Source: Yoonia sp.
GTDB taxonomy: Bacteria > Pseudomonadota > Alphaproteobacteria > Rhodobacterales > Rhodobacteraceae
DNA: 47,779 nt
Assembly: GCF_017854415.1 (NCBI RefSeq)
Contig: NZ_JAFMHR010000006.1
Span: 1-47,779, forward strand
Direction: 5' to 3'
The notes under the pieces were generated by a model, which did no database searches, was not told the DNA's origin, and saw only the letters and a program-made list of their open reading frames with translations. Below, in pieces: positions 17,369 to 26,631 of the stretch (positions are counted from its first letter, which is position 1; each line of letters begins with the position of its first letter). Both the position numbers and the translations under genes were made by a program.

Positions 17369-18307
17369 ATGCAGTCGGCCCCCTATCACGCTGATATCGC
17401 AGGCGGACCCGATGGAGGTGCTGCGCATTGGTTAACAACACCAGATGGGCTGCGCATTCGCGTGGCCCACTGGAATATGACAGATGCCAAAGGCACAGTT
17501 CTGATCTTCCCGGGCCGCACCGAATTTATCGAAAAATACGGGGATGCCGCGAAAGAATTTCAAAAGCGCGGGTTTGCGACCATCGCAATCGATTGGCGCG
17601 GCCAAGGCATCGCTGACCGCATGACATCCAACCGCGCGATTGGCCATGTTGGTGAATTCATCGACTATCAAAGTGATATTGCCGCAATGATGGCCCATGT
17701 GGCCGAACTTGATCTACCGCGCCCCTACTTTCTGGTTGGGCATTCTATGGGTGGATGCATTGGCCTGCGCGCGCTGATGAACGGGCTTGATGTCAATGCT
17801 GCGATGTTCTCGGCACCGATGTGGGGCATGGAAATGTCGTTGCATCTGCGACCTTTTGCTTGGGGCCTTTCTACGCTTAGCGTCGCGCTTGGCTTTGACG
17901 AAAAGATCGCACCCGGCCAGATGGAAGAAGACTACGTTTTGCGCGAAGATTTCGCAGCAAACACCTTGACCAATGATCCCGAAGTCTGGGCAATGCTCGG
18001 TCGTCAACTAAAGGCGCAACCGGATCTTGGCCTTGGCGGGCCGTCATTGCGTTGGTTGAATAAATCGCTGCATGAGACGCGCACGTTAAGCAAACTGCCT
18101 TCACCTGCGACGCCCTGCCTGACGTTTCTCGGAACTGACGAAGAAATCGTTGACCCGCAGCGCATCAAAGACCGGATGAATGCATGGCCTAATGGCACGC
18201 TGCGCGTGATCCAAGGCGGCAAGCATGAAATGCTGATGGACCTTCCGGATCTACGAAAGCAGGTCTTTGATGAAACCGCAGCTTTCTTCGACAACCACCT
18301 AGCCTAA
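17369..18307 (+). CDS. Alpha/beta hydrolase, lysophospholipase (PldB)-like
   Basis: A 312-aa serine hydrolase. Seen: IDWRGQGIADR, the nucleophile elbow GHSMGG (Ser126), an acid-residue segment FLGTDEEIVDP near residue 255, and the catalytic His in GGKHEMLMD. A cap domain lies between about 145 and 210. The family cleaves lysophospholipids or monoacylglycerols. ATG 17369 lies immediately after the SCP2 gene with almost no gap, suggesting translational coupling. Its 3' end overlaps the convergent ilvA gene by nine bases. Confidence 0.88.
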   Translation: MQSAPYHADIAGGPDGGAAHWLTTPDGLRIRVAHWNMTDAKGTVLIFPGRTEFIEKYGDAAKEFQKRGFATIAIDWRGQGIADRMTSNRAIGHVGEFIDYQSDIAAMMAHVAELDLPRPYFLVGHSMGGCIGLRALMNGLDVNAAMFSAPMWGMEMSLHLRPFAWGLSTLSVALGFDEKIAPGQMEEDYVLREDFAANTLTNDPEVWAMLGRQLKAQPDLGLGGPSLRWLNKSLHETRTLSKLPSPATPCLTFLGTDEEIVDPQRIKDRMNAWPNGTLRVIQGGKHEMLMDLPDLRKQVFDETAAFFDNHLA

Positions 18308-19513
18308 GTCGCTGTCCGTACGCACTTTAAAGCCCGCCTGCCGCAGCTCCGCCACCGTTTCGATTACATGTTGCTGATCGCGCGCTTCGATCACGATCTC
18401 AAGCTCGGCCTGTTTCAACGAAACACTTTGCATCATTCGCTGATGGATCACCTCGATCACGTTTGCACCCGCTTCGCCAATAATGCGCGAAATGTTGGAC
18501 AGTTGACCCGGGGTGTCATCAATCTCGAATGTCAGCCGCGTGATCCGACCGTCGCGTACAAGTCCGCGCAAGATCAATGTGGATAGCAATCGCGAATCAA
18601 TATTGCCGCCACAGACGACCAACCCGACTTTCTTGCCCTTCAGGTCTTTTGCAAGTTTTTCGATTACAGCAAGACCAGCGCCAGCGGCACCTTCGGCTAC
18701 GATTTTTTCGAGCGATAGCAAGTCAAAGACGGCAGCTTCTATTTCGGATTCGGTCGCTATTTCTACGCGGTCAACGTGTTCCTTGATGATGGCTACGTTG
18801 GTCGGCGAAGGTTCACGCACAGCAATTCCTTCGGCCAATGTTGCCCCGCCAAAATGCGTATCAGTGTTGTCAAATTGCGCTTTCACTGCATCAAAATTGG
18901 CCGCTTGCGCACCAATCACCTGCACGGATGGTTTCACCGATTTCGCAGCAACGGCCATACCAGCGATCAACCCACCGCCACCTATCGGCACAACGATGCA
19001 ATCCAGATCAGGTGCTTGCTCTAACATCTCAAGCGCGACAGTACCTTGCCCCGCCGCGACAACCGGATCGTCGAAAGGGTGCACAAAGGTCATTCCTTTT
19101 TCAGCCGCCATATCCAGCGTGAACTGCACGCTTTCGTCAAAACCTGTGCCATACAGCACAACTTCTGCGCCAAAATCCTTCGTCCGCTTCACCTTATTAA
19201 AAGGGGTGCCTTCGGGCATCACAATCACCGCCGGAATACCCAAGCGTTTGGCGTGATATGCAACACCTTGCGCATGGTTTCCCGCACTGCATGCGATGAC
19301 ACCCGCCTGTCGTTGCGCATCCGTCAACGTCAGCAATTTCGCCAAAGCACCGCGTGCCTTGAAAGCATTGGTATGCTGCAAATTCTCTAATTTGAGGTAA
19401 AGATCGACACCCAAATGCAGCGAAAGCCGCGCTGCATGCACAGTCGGCGTGCGCATCGTTGCGGATTTGATCGCGTCATACGTCTGGTCAATCAATGCAG
19501 GATCAAGGGCCAT
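18299..19513 (-). CDS. ilvA: Threonine ammonia-lyase with ACT domain
   Basis: A 404-aa PLP enzyme that converts threonine to 2-oxobutanoate, feeding isoleucine synthesis. PLP lysine Lys52 in NAFKARGAL, SAGNHAQG substrate loop, the glycine-rich phosphate loop IGGGGLIAGMA, and a C-terminal ACT domain from about residue 325 (TFEIDDTPGQLSNISRIIGEAGANVIEV) for allosteric control. One ACT domain and about 400 aa fit the shorter IlvA/TdcB-type enzymes. ATG 19513 has GAGGTGG upstream. The gene diverges from the Mbl exonuclease gene. Confidence 0.93.
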   Translation of the reverse strand: MALDPALIDQTYDAIKSATMRTPTVHAARLSLHLGVDLYLKLENLQHTNAFKARGALAKLLTLTDAQRQAGVIACSAGNHAQGVAYHAKRLGIPAVIVMPEGTPFNKVKRTKDFGAEVVLYGTGFDESVQFTLDMAAEKGMTFVHPFDDPVVAAGQGTVALEMLEQAPDLDCIVVPIGGGGLIAGMAVAAKSVKPSVQVIGAQAANFDAVKAQFDNTDTHFGGATLAEGIAVREPSPTNVAIIKEHVDRVEIATESEIEAAVFDLLSLEKIVAEGAAGAGLAVIEKLAKDLKGKKVGLVVCGGNIDSRLLSTLILRGLVRDGRITRLTFEIDDTPGQLSNISRIIGEAGANVIEVIHQRMMQSVSLKQAELEIVIEARDQQHVIETVAELRQAGFKVRTDSDLG

Positions 19514-19617
19514 CTGCCACCTCGTTTAGGTCGTTTCAATCACACTAGCTGCCCGCGATCACAGACGAAACCCATCACAGCCATTGGCCATACAGCCCGA
19601 AGCCCTATAGTTGGTGA

Positions 19618-20613
19618 ATGGCAGATGTTTTGACCTTCACAGATCGCGGAATCTACTGTCCCGCTGGCGATTTCTACATCGACCCGTGGAAGCCCGTGGA
19701 TCGCGCGTTGATCACTCACGCCCATAGCGACCATGCGCGCCCCGGCATGGGAAGATATTTGGCGACAAAGGGCACGGCACCCGTCATGCGGCACCGCTTA
19801 GGTGACATTCAACTTCAGACCATAAACTATGGTGAAAAAAGAAAAATTGGCGATGCCGAGGTTTCATTTCACCCTGCAGGCCACGTTCCCGGATCAGCCC
19901 AGATCCGGATAGCGGTCAAAGGCGAAATCTGGGTCGTTTCAGGTGACTATAAGACCGTCGCGGACGGATTGTCAGAACCGTTCGAACCCGTACCCTGCCA
20001 CGCCTTCATCACCGAATGCACTTTTGGCATGCCGATCTTCAAATGGACCCCCGAAGATGTTCTGACCCAGCAAATCAACGATTGGTGGGCGGCAAATGCA
20101 GCAGCGGGAAAAACATCGATCCTTGGCGCATATGCCTTGGGAAAGGCACAGCGGCTGTTGACCACAGTGAACCCCGATACTGGTCCAATCCTGACCCACG
20201 GCGCCATAGAAGCCACAAACACTGTGCTGCGCGGTCAAGGGATCACACTGCCCGACACCACACTTGTGACCCCCGATATCACACACAAAACCCATCCGGG
20301 CGCATTGGTGCTTGCCACACCTAGCGCCCTTGGCACCACATGGGCGCGGCGCTTTGGCCCCACCTCAACGGCATTCGCCAGCGGCTGGATGGCCTTGCGC
20401 GGTGTGCGGCGCAGACGCGCAGCAGATCGCGGTTTCATCGTGTCCGACCACGCCGATTGGGATGGACTAAACGCCGCGATCAAAGCCACAGGGGCCACAA
20501 AAATCTTTGCGACCCACGGCTATACATCTGTCTTCCAACGTTGGTTGCGCGATGAAGGTTACGACGCGCATATCGTCACCACAGACTATCAAGGCGATGA
20601 GGCGGAAGAATGA
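19618..20613 (+). CDS. Ligase-associated metallo-beta-lactamase-fold DNA exonuclease
   Basis: A 331-aa protein of the beta-CASP/metallo-beta-lactamase superfamily. Metal motif THAHSDHARPG near residue 38, HPAGHVPGSAQIRI near 83, SGDYKT near 104 and a late SDHADWDGL. Homologues are paired with ATP-dependent DNA ligases in bacterial repair clusters. ATG 19618 is used. The stop overlaps the ligase start as ATGA, so they are co-translated. The DEXH helicase and phosphoesterase (PdeM) that usually complete the cluster are not next to it here. Confidence 0.9.
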   Translation: MADVLTFTDRGIYCPAGDFYIDPWKPVDRALITHAHSDHARPGMGRYLATKGTAPVMRHRLGDIQLQTINYGEKRKIGDAEVSFHPAGHVPGSAQIRIAVKGEIWVVSGDYKTVADGLSEPFEPVPCHAFITECTFGMPIFKWTPEDVLTQQINDWWAANAAAGKTSILGAYALGKAQRLLTTVNPDTGPILTHGAIEATNTVLRGQGITLPDTTLVTPDITHKTHPGALVLATPSALGTTWARRFGPTSTAFASGWMALRGVRRRRAADRGFIVSDHADWDGLNAAIKATGATKIFATHGYTSVFQRWLRDEGYDAHIVTTDYQGDEAEE

Positions 20614-22199
20614 AGGACTTTGCAGCCCTTTTCAGCCGCATCGACGAGTCCACCAAGACGTCCGTCAAGACAGCTGCATTGGCAGATTATTTTGCAACAG
20701 CCACCCCCAAAGACCGTCTATGGACCATCGCGCTTTTCACGGGCCGCCGCCCGAAACGCACGATCACAGCAACCCGACTGCGCATATGGGCCGCAGAGGT
20801 CGCAGGCCTACCTGACTGGCTCTTTGAGGAAAGCTATAGCATCGTCGGGGATTTAGCCGAGACGATCGCATTGGTCTTACCACCCGCAAATTTAGATGTA
20901 GATCAACCTCTAGAATATTGGATAAATTACATAAAATTTCTTTCTGCGTTGGATGATGACGCGCGCAAAAAGGGTATACTTGCCGCGTGGGACAGTCTGC
21001 CTGGCACCGAACGCTTCCTTTTCACAAAACTGCTGACTGGCGGGTTCCGCATCGGGGTCAGCGCCAAGTTGATCACCCGCGCACTTGCCCAATCCACAGG
21101 CCAGCCAGAGCCGCAACTGACCCATAAGCTGATGGGCAACTGGACACCTGACACAGCAACATGGGAAACCTTGATCGAGGCAAACGACCCAACAGCCGAC
21201 CAATCCCGACCCTACCCGTTCTATCTGGCACACCAACTCGACGGGTTCGATGCTTTGGGCGATCCCGCCGACTGGAGCGCCGAGCGAAAATGGGACGGCA
21301 TCCGCGGGCAACTTATTGTTCGGGGTGGAACACATCATCTTTGGTCACGCGGCGAAGACCTGATGACAGACCGCTTTCCCGAACTGGCGCAACTCACTGA
21401 CTACTTGCCCGACGGCACCGTGATCGATGGCGAAATCTTGGCCTTCACAGACGAGACGCCACTGTCGTTTAACGCACTGCAAAAGCGCATCGGGCGCAAA
21501 ACAGTGCCCAAGAAACTATTGATCGAAGCCCCCGTAATCGTGATGGCTTATGATCTGCTAGAGCACGCGGGCAAAGACATCCGCAACGCCACGCTGAAAG
21601 ATCGCCGCGCCATTTTGGAAACGCTGGTCGCCGACGTTCCCAAAACTGCACCGCTGCGACTTTCGACCTCTCTCCCCTTCCAAACATGGGATGATCTGGC
21701 CAACGCGCGCGACCAATCACGTGCGTTACACGCTGAAGGTTTGATGCTCAAACGTCGCGACAGCCCTTACCTGGCTGGTCGCAAACGGGGTGATTGGTGG
21801 AAATGGAAAATTGATCCGCTGACCATCGACGCAGTTATGATCTATGCCCAAGCAGGCCACGGGCGACGGGCCAACCTGTTCACCGACTATACTTTTGCAG
21901 TGCGTGACGGCAACGATCTGGTGCCCTTTACCAAAGCTTATTCCGGACTAACCGACGCCGAATTTGGCGAAATCACCGCATGGGTGCGCAAAAACACCCT
22001 GCAACGCTTTGGACCCGTCCGCCAAGTTCCCGCACACCATGTCTTTGAAATTGCATTCGAAGGCATCCAAGCCAGCCCCCGTCATAAATCCGGCGTCGCC
22101 CTACGGTTCCCTCGCATGCTGAGGTGGCGACGCGATAAACCTATGGATCAGGCCAATACGCTTGATGATCTCAAAGAGATGTTGGCAACGTATGGCTGA
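20610..22199 (+). CDS. ATP-dependent DNA ligase
   Basis: A 529-aa ligase. An N-terminal DNA-binding region (residues 1-200) is followed by the adenylation domain, with nucleophile Lys227 in ERKWDGIRGQ, DGEILAF (motif III), MAYDLLEHAG, EGLMLKRRDSPYLAGRKRGDWWKWK (motifs IV and V), and an OB-fold domain at the C-terminus. It seals nicks through ligase-AMP and is separate from the NAD-dependent replicative ligase. It overlaps the exonuclease gene by four bases; both probably act in DNA damage repair. Confidence 0.94.
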   Translation: MKDFAALFSRIDESTKTSVKTAALADYFATATPKDRLWTIALFTGRRPKRTITATRLRIWAAEVAGLPDWLFEESYSIVGDLAETIALVLPPANLDVDQPLEYWINYIKFLSALDDDARKKGILAAWDSLPGTERFLFTKLLTGGFRIGVSAKLITRALAQSTGQPEPQLTHKLMGNWTPDTATWETLIEANDPTADQSRPYPFYLAHQLDGFDALGDPADWSAERKWDGIRGQLIVRGGTHHLWSRGEDLMTDRFPELAQLTDYLPDGTVIDGEILAFTDETPLSFNALQKRIGRKTVPKKLLIEAPVIVMAYDLLEHAGKDIRNATLKDRRAILETLVADVPKTAPLRLSTSLPFQTWDDLANARDQSRALHAEGLMLKRRDSPYLAGRKRGDWWKWKIDPLTIDAVMIYAQAGHGRRANLFTDYTFAVRDGNDLVPFTKAYSGLTDAEFGEITAWVRKNTLQRFGPVRQVPAHHVFEIAFEGIQASPRHKSGVALRFPRMLRWRRDKPMDQANTLDDLKEMLATYG

Positions 22200-22262
22200 T
22201 GGGCTTTCAACCTATGTTGCGCATGACTATGTTACGCAGAACAGTTTATGAAAGGTCCTACA

Positions 22263-24080
22263 ATGAAATATCCACAGCCCGTATTCGATGCAAACACTAG
22301 CGGCGGCAAGGATTTTGGCAATTTGCCAGAATGGGACCTCAGCGACCTTTATCCCGCTACCGATAGCCCTGAATTGACGCGTGATATGGCGTGGCTGGAA
22401 CAGGAATGCGCAAGTTTTGCAGCCAGCTATGAAGGTAAACTTGCAGGTCTGGATGCAGCGGGCCTTTTGGCTGCGGTGCAGCAGTACGAACAAATCGACA
22501 TCATCGCTGGCCGCATTATGTCCTTTGCGGGCCTGCGCTATTACCAAGCCACAACTGACAGCGATCGTGCCAAGTTCATGGCCGACTGTCAGGACAAGAT
22601 CACAAATTTCACAACCCCGCTGGTATTTTACGGGCTGGAGTTCAACCGACTTGACGACGCTCATCTGACAGGTCTGCTTGCCGCTAACGCTGATCTTGCC
22701 CGCTATAAACCTGTCTTTGACCGGATGCGTGCGATGAAACCGCACCAGCTATCCGACGAGCTTGAAAAGTTCCTGCATGACCAATCAAGCGTTGGTTCTG
22801 CTGCTTGGAACCGCCTGTTTGATGAAACGATGGCTGGGCTGGAGTTCACCGTGGACGGTGAAACGCTAAGCCTCGAATCCACCCTCAATCTGTTGACCGA
22901 ACACGACCGCAGCAAACGCGAGGCCGCGACCCATGCGCTAGCCGAAGTGTTCCGCGACAACATCAAAATCTTCTCGCGTGTGCACAACACGCTTGCCAAA
23001 GAAAAAGAGATCGAGGATCGCTGGCGCAAAATGCCGACCCCGCAGACAGGACGGCACCTGTCCAACCACGTCGAGGCCGAAGTCGTCGAGGCCCTGCGCA
23101 ACGCTGTCGTCGCAGCCTACCCGCGCCTGTCGCACCGCTACTATGCACTTAAAGCCAAATGGCTGGGTTTGGAACGCATGCAGACTTGGGACCGCAACGC
23201 ACCCTTGCCGATGGAAATCGACAAGACCGTCGGTTGGGATGAAGCGACAGAAACGGTCATGTCGGCTTACGCCGATTTCGATCCTAAAATGGCCGAGATC
23301 GCCAAGCCGTTCTTTACTGACGGCTGGATTGACGCGGCGGTTAAACCGGGCAAAGCACCGGGTGCTTTTGCACACCCGACCGTAACACCTGTGCATCCTT
23401 ATGTGATGCTGAACTACTTGGGCAAACCACGCGATGTGATGACATTGGCGCATGAATTGGGCCACGGCGTGCATCAGGTGCTCGCCGCAGAACAGGGTGA
23501 ATTGCTGTCATCGACGCCACTTACGTTGGCCGAAACAGCCTCTGTTTTCGGTGAAATGCTGACCTTCCGCAAAATGCTTGAAGGCGCACAGACCCAGCAA
23601 GAACGCAAAGTCCTATTGGCCAACAAAGTTGAAGACATGATCAACACTGTTGTGCGCCAGATCGCGTTCTATGACTTTGAATGCAAATTGCATGCAGCAC
23701 GTGCAGAAGGCGAATTGACGCCTGACGATATCAACGCGCTGTGGATGTCGGTCCAAGCCCAAAGCCTTGGGCCTGTATTCGACTTTGCCGATGGCTATGA
23801 GACCTTCTGGGCCTACATCCCCCATTTCGTGCATTCGCCTTTCTACGTCTACGCCTATGCGTTCGGCGACGGGCTCGTGAATGCGCTTTATGCGGTTTAC
23901 GAGGAAGGTGACCCTGATTTCCGCGAAAAGTATTTCGACATGCTGCGCGCAGGTGGATCAAAGCACCACAAGGAACTGCTGGCCCCATTCGGGCTAGACG
24001 CGTCTGATCCGAAATTCTGGGACAAGGGTCTGTCGATGATCAGCGGAATGATCGACGAACTCGAAGCGATGGAGGGATAA
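22263..24080 (+). CDS. pepF: M3-family oligoendopeptidase PepF
   Basis: A 605-aa zinc metallopeptidase that degrades short peptides in the cytoplasm. Seen: an N-terminal helical domain, TLAHELGHGVHQVLAAEQ with the HExxH zinc motif, and the third ligand Glu in LAETASVFGEM. Length matches the PepF/oligoendopeptidase F group. ATG 22263 is chosen because AAAGG stands seven bases upstream; an in-frame ATG at 22248 adds five residues. A hairpin overlapping the stop codon probably ends transcription. Confidence 0.94.
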   Translation: MKYPQPVFDANTSGGKDFGNLPEWDLSDLYPATDSPELTRDMAWLEQECASFAASYEGKLAGLDAAGLLAAVQQYEQIDIIAGRIMSFAGLRYYQATTDSDRAKFMADCQDKITNFTTPLVFYGLEFNRLDDAHLTGLLAANADLARYKPVFDRMRAMKPHQLSDELEKFLHDQSSVGSAAWNRLFDETMAGLEFTVDGETLSLESTLNLLTEHDRSKREAATHALAEVFRDNIKIFSRVHNTLAKEKEIEDRWRKMPTPQTGRHLSNHVEAEVVEALRNAVVAAYPRLSHRYYALKAKWLGLERMQTWDRNAPLPMEIDKTVGWDEATETVMSAYADFDPKMAEIAKPFFTDGWIDAAVKPGKAPGAFAHPTVTPVHPYVMLNYLGKPRDVMTLAHELGHGVHQVLAAEQGELLSSTPLTLAETASVFGEMLTFRKMLEGAQTQQERKVLLANKVEDMINTVVRQIAFYDFECKLHAARAEGELTPDDINALWMSVQAQSLGPVFDFADGYETFWAYIPHFVHSPFYVYAYAFGDGLVNALYAVYEEGDPDFREKYFDMLRAGGSKHHKELLAPFGLDASDPKFWDKGLSMISGMIDELEAMEG

Positions 24081-24102
24081 GGCGGCTCGCCTTAACCTTT
24101 TG
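24078..24102 (+). terminator. Intrinsic terminator of pepF
   Basis: Stem TAAGGCG/CGCCTTA with loop GCT, followed by ACCTTTTGTT. The stem begins within the pepF stop codon. Confidence 0.65.
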
Positions 24103-24124
24103 TTAATTAATGCTTCTTGATATC

Positions 24125-24173
24125 ATTGATACAATCCTGTCGTTTCGCGTGCGAAATCTAGGGTTGTATCAAT
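24125..24173. repeat. 49-bp nested inverted repeat between convergent genes
   Basis: Arms ATTGATACAATCCT and AGGGTTGTATCAAT pair over 14 bp with one wobble. They enclose a second hairpin, TTTCGC-GT-GCGAAA. The right arm covers the stop codon of the DUF4389 gene. There is no T run, so it is not a standard intrinsic terminator. Confidence 0.8.
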
Positions 24174-24456
24174 CAAGCTCCGTCCAAGGCCAAGGTTTGA
24201 CCTCGCTAGCCGCTGTTTGATAGCGCGCAGCTTTGGCCATCCAAACGCCCATGGTCGTGCCCAACTCGGCAAGCGGTTCATTGGGTGTTCGCTTGCTAAA
24301 CAGCATGATCAGGAATTGCGCAACGGTCAGAAAGCCCAGGATTGTGCTGGCCATGCTCATGAGCACAGCAATAATGACCATATGCAGTAAACGGAGCCAG
24401 ATATTCTCGAAATCCGCTTCAGCGTCGCTATCGTCTGTATGATGATCCAGAGCCAT
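24169..24456 (-). CDS. DUF4389 membrane protein
   Basis: A 95-aa protein with an acidic N-terminus, a long hydrophobic stretch (LLHMVIIAVLMSMASTILGFLTVAQFLIMLF, probably one or two membrane spans) and the pattern QFLIMLF...PNEPLAELGTTMGVWMAKAARYQTAASEVKPWPW, which fits DUF4389. Function unknown. ATG 24456 has GGAGAGA upstream. It lies nine bases downstream of the oxidoreductase gene and is probably in its operon. Confidence 0.8.
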   Translation of the reverse strand: MALDHHTDDSDAEADFENIWLRLLHMVIIAVLMSMASTILGFLTVAQFLIMLFSKRTPNEPLAELGTTMGVWMAKAARYQTAASEVKPWPWTELD

Positions 24457-24465
24457 CGTTCTCTC

Positions 24466-25449
24466 CTATTGTAAAAGCAGCGGCCCACCGGCGGCAAATA
24501 CCATGTCCATCATGTGCTGCGTTCCGCACGAAAATTCAAGCGGACAAGGGTAATCTCCGCCATGTTGCACGGTTCCGCAGAAATTCTCTACCTGCAGCAC
24601 GTAATGATTTACCGCTGGCCACCTCTCTGACACGACCGTTAGACCGTCGTTCTCAAGCGTCAGTTCGGCCACGTCAAAGACGTTGGCATTGAACGGGCAA
24701 TTCAACCGCAAAACGCCTTTGTCGCCATGAAAGATGATCTCTTGGCGCGGAAACATTCGCATTGAAACGGTAGCCGCATAGGTAAAACGGGGAAATTCAG
24801 CTGCGACCTGCGCAAAAACATCCACGCCGTTCTCATAGCGCAGTTTGGCATAGGGCACTGAAACCGGCTCTTGTCCGGTCACAAACCGGGCAGCGCCAAA
24901 GGTATAAACACCAATATCGCGCAAACCACCGCCGCCAGCGTCCGGATTGTTACGAATGTTAGCCGCATCATCGTTAAAATAACTAAAAGTCGCATCAACA
25001 TGAACCAGCTTGCCGATCGCCCCGCCTTGCACCAATTCACGCGCACGGATGAACTGTGGATGATGAACTATCATGAAAGCCTCTGCAGCCAGCAATCCTG
25101 TCTCATCGCGCGCGGCAATCAACTGTTCATATTCGGTCGCCGCCAATGTCATCGGCTTTTCACAAAGCACATGTTTGCCAGCCTCTAGCGCCTTGAGCGA
25201 CCATTCCACATGCATGTGATTTGGCAACGGCACATAAACCGCATCGATATTGGGATCGGCCAATAGCGCGTCATAGCTGCCATAAACCGTAATATTCGGT
25301 GCAAATTCCTGAAATCCAGCCGCTTTTTCGGGGCTCGACGTAGCAAGCCCCACAAAATCCGCGCCTTTGGCTGCATGAATGGCAGGTGCCATATGCTTGC
25401 GCGCAAAATTCGCGGCTCCCAATACACCCCAACGTAACGCTGTCATCAT
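24466..25449 (-). CDS. Gfo/Idh/MocA-family NAD(P)-dependent oxidoreductase
   Basis: A 327-aa dehydrogenase. The N-terminal Rossmann fold has WGVLGAANFARK (residues about 5-17), YVPLPNHMHVEW and the family EKP motif in HVLCEKPMTLA near residue 95. The C-terminal domain contains GGGGLRDIGVYTFGAARFV. The family oxidises or reduces sugars, inositols or related compounds; the substrate cannot be read. ATG 25449 has AGAGGAAAAG upstream. The DUF4389 gene follows. Confidence 0.9.
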   Translation of the reverse strand: MMTALRWGVLGAANFARKHMAPAIHAAKGADFVGLATSSPEKAAGFQEFAPNITVYGSYDALLADPNIDAVYVPLPNHMHVEWSLKALEAGKHVLCEKPMTLAATEYEQLIAARDETGLLAAEAFMIVHHPQFIRARELVQGGAIGKLVHVDATFSYFNDDAANIRNNPDAGGGGLRDIGVYTFGAARFVTGQEPVSVPYAKLRYENGVDVFAQVAAEFPRFTYAATVSMRMFPRQEIIFHGDKGVLRLNCPFNANVFDVAELTLENDGLTVVSERWPAVNHYVLQVENFCGTVQHGGDYPCPLEFSCGTQHMMDMVFAAGGPLLLQ

Positions 25450-25503
25450 CTTTTCCTCTTCAAGCAAATGCTAACGCGATCACCATGATAAGGAAATCCA
25501 AAC

Positions 25504-25535
25504 TTCTTCCGAGAAAAAATATCCCCGCCGGAGGC
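25504..25535 (+). repeat. 32-bp dispersed intergenic repeat, copy B
   Basis: 29 of 32 positions match copies A and D. Here the repeat core is also one arm of the rpoH terminator, which may explain how the element is kept. Confidence 0.85.
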
Positions 25536-25548
25536 TCCGACGGGGATA
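25513..25548 (-). terminator. Intrinsic terminator of rpoH
   Basis: Minus strand: ATCCCCGTCGGA, loop GCC, TCCGGCGGGGAT, a 12-bp stem with one G-U pair, then ATTTTTT. It lies about 25 bases after the rpoH stop. Confidence 0.9.
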
Positions 25549-25573
25549 CTATTTTCAAACGCTGCTGAAGAAC

Positions 25574-26470
25574 TTATGCCGTCGCGAGCATCCCTCTTTC
25601 ACGAGCAAGCTCTTGCATTTTCGACTGCAACTTCTCAAACGCACGCACTTCAATCTGGCGAATACGCTCGCGGCTAACGTCATATTGACCACTGAGATCC
25701 TCAAGCGTGATCGTCTCTTCGGACAGGCGACGTTGCATCAAAATGTCCTTTTCGCGGTCATTCAAGACTTCCATCGCCTCTGCCATCAACGCACGGCGGG
25801 CATCAAGCTCATCATTCGCTTCATAGTCCGCAGCCGTATTGGCACTTTCGTCCTCAAGCCAGTCCTGCCACTGGGCAGCGCCCTCGCCATCGGCACTGAC
25901 GGTCGCATTCAATGATGCATCCCCGCCCGACAAACGACGGTTCATCGATATGACTTCGGTCTCTGTAACACCTAGATCAGTTGCGATCCGTTTGACGTTC
26001 TCAGGGCGAAGATCGCCCTCTTCAAGTGCGCCAATACGGTTCTTGGCCTTACGCAAGTTAAAGAACAGCTTTTTCTGCGCAGAGGTCGTACCCAGCTTCA
26101 CAAGTGACCAAGACCGCAGAATGTACTCCTGAATAGAGGCTCTGATCCACCACATTGCATAAGTCGCCAAACGAAAGCCCTTTTCAGGGTCAAACCGCTT
26201 AACAGCCTGCATCAAACCAACATTGGCCTCAGATATCACTTCCGCCTGTGGCAAGCCGTAGCCACGGTAGCCCATAGCGATTTTTGCCGCCAACCGCAGG
26301 TGTGACGTGACCATCTGGTGTGCCGCATCCGTGTCCTCGTGATCGACCCAGCGCTTGGCAAGCATGTACTCTTGCTCTGGCTCCAGCATCGGAAACTTGC
26401 GGATTTCCTGCATGTAACGGTTCAGACCACCTTCCGGGGATGGTGCTGGCAAATTCTTATAATTACTCAC
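25574..26470 (-). CDS. rpoH: RNA polymerase heat-shock sigma factor RpoH
   Basis: A 298-aa sigma-70-family factor without region 1.1. Region 2 has SEANVGLMQAVKRFDPEKGFRLATYAMWWIRASIQEYIL, and the RpoH box QKKLFFNLRK follows at about residue 132, the mark separating sigma-32 from other sigmas. Region 4.2 is [29 protein letters not shown]. It directs RNA polymerase to heat-shock promoters. The start is GTG 26470, with AGGAGG ten bases upstream. It has a sigma-32-type promoter of its own and a strong terminator, and is probably monocistronic. Confidence 0.96.
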   Translation of the reverse strand: MSNYKNLPAPSPEGGLNRYMQEIRKFPMLEPEQEYMLAKRWVDHEDTDAAHQMVTSHLRLAAKIAMGYRGYGLPQAEVISEANVGLMQAVKRFDPEKGFRLATYAMWWIRASIQEYILRSWSLVKLGTTSAQKKLFFNLRKAKNRIGALEEGDLRPENVKRIATDLGVTETEVISMNRRLSGGDASLNATVSADGEGAAQWQDWLEDESANTAADYEANDELDARRALMAEAMEVLNDREKDILMQRRLSEETITLEDLSGQYDVSRERIRQIEVRAFEKLQSKMQELARERGMLATA

Positions 26471-26506
26471 TGTCTATGCCCTCCTATGTTTAAAGGCTTA
26501 ACATCG

Positions 26507-26535
26507 ATATGGGAATACGGATATCTGCTTTCAAG
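26507..26535 (-). promoter_or_regulatory. Sigma-32-type promoter of rpoH
   Basis: CTTGAA (26535-26530), 15-bp spacer, TCCCATAT (26514-26507) on the minus strand, close to the E. coli sigma-32 pattern CTTGAA...CCCCATNT. The expected start near 26500 gives a 30-base leader before the GTG. Confidence 0.65.
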
Positions 26536-26631
26536 GGCCCGATACACGTTTTCCGTAACCACTATATGAACTCATCAGTTTAGTTTTAGAAGGGGTGTGT
26601 CCGTGCGCTCACGCACATGGGATCGATTATT

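Noticed and set aside
24092-24106. TTAA-N7-TTAA, a CtrA-like match
   Set aside because: It lies between convergent genes, part of it inside the pepF terminator tail, so it cannot act at either gene's promoter.
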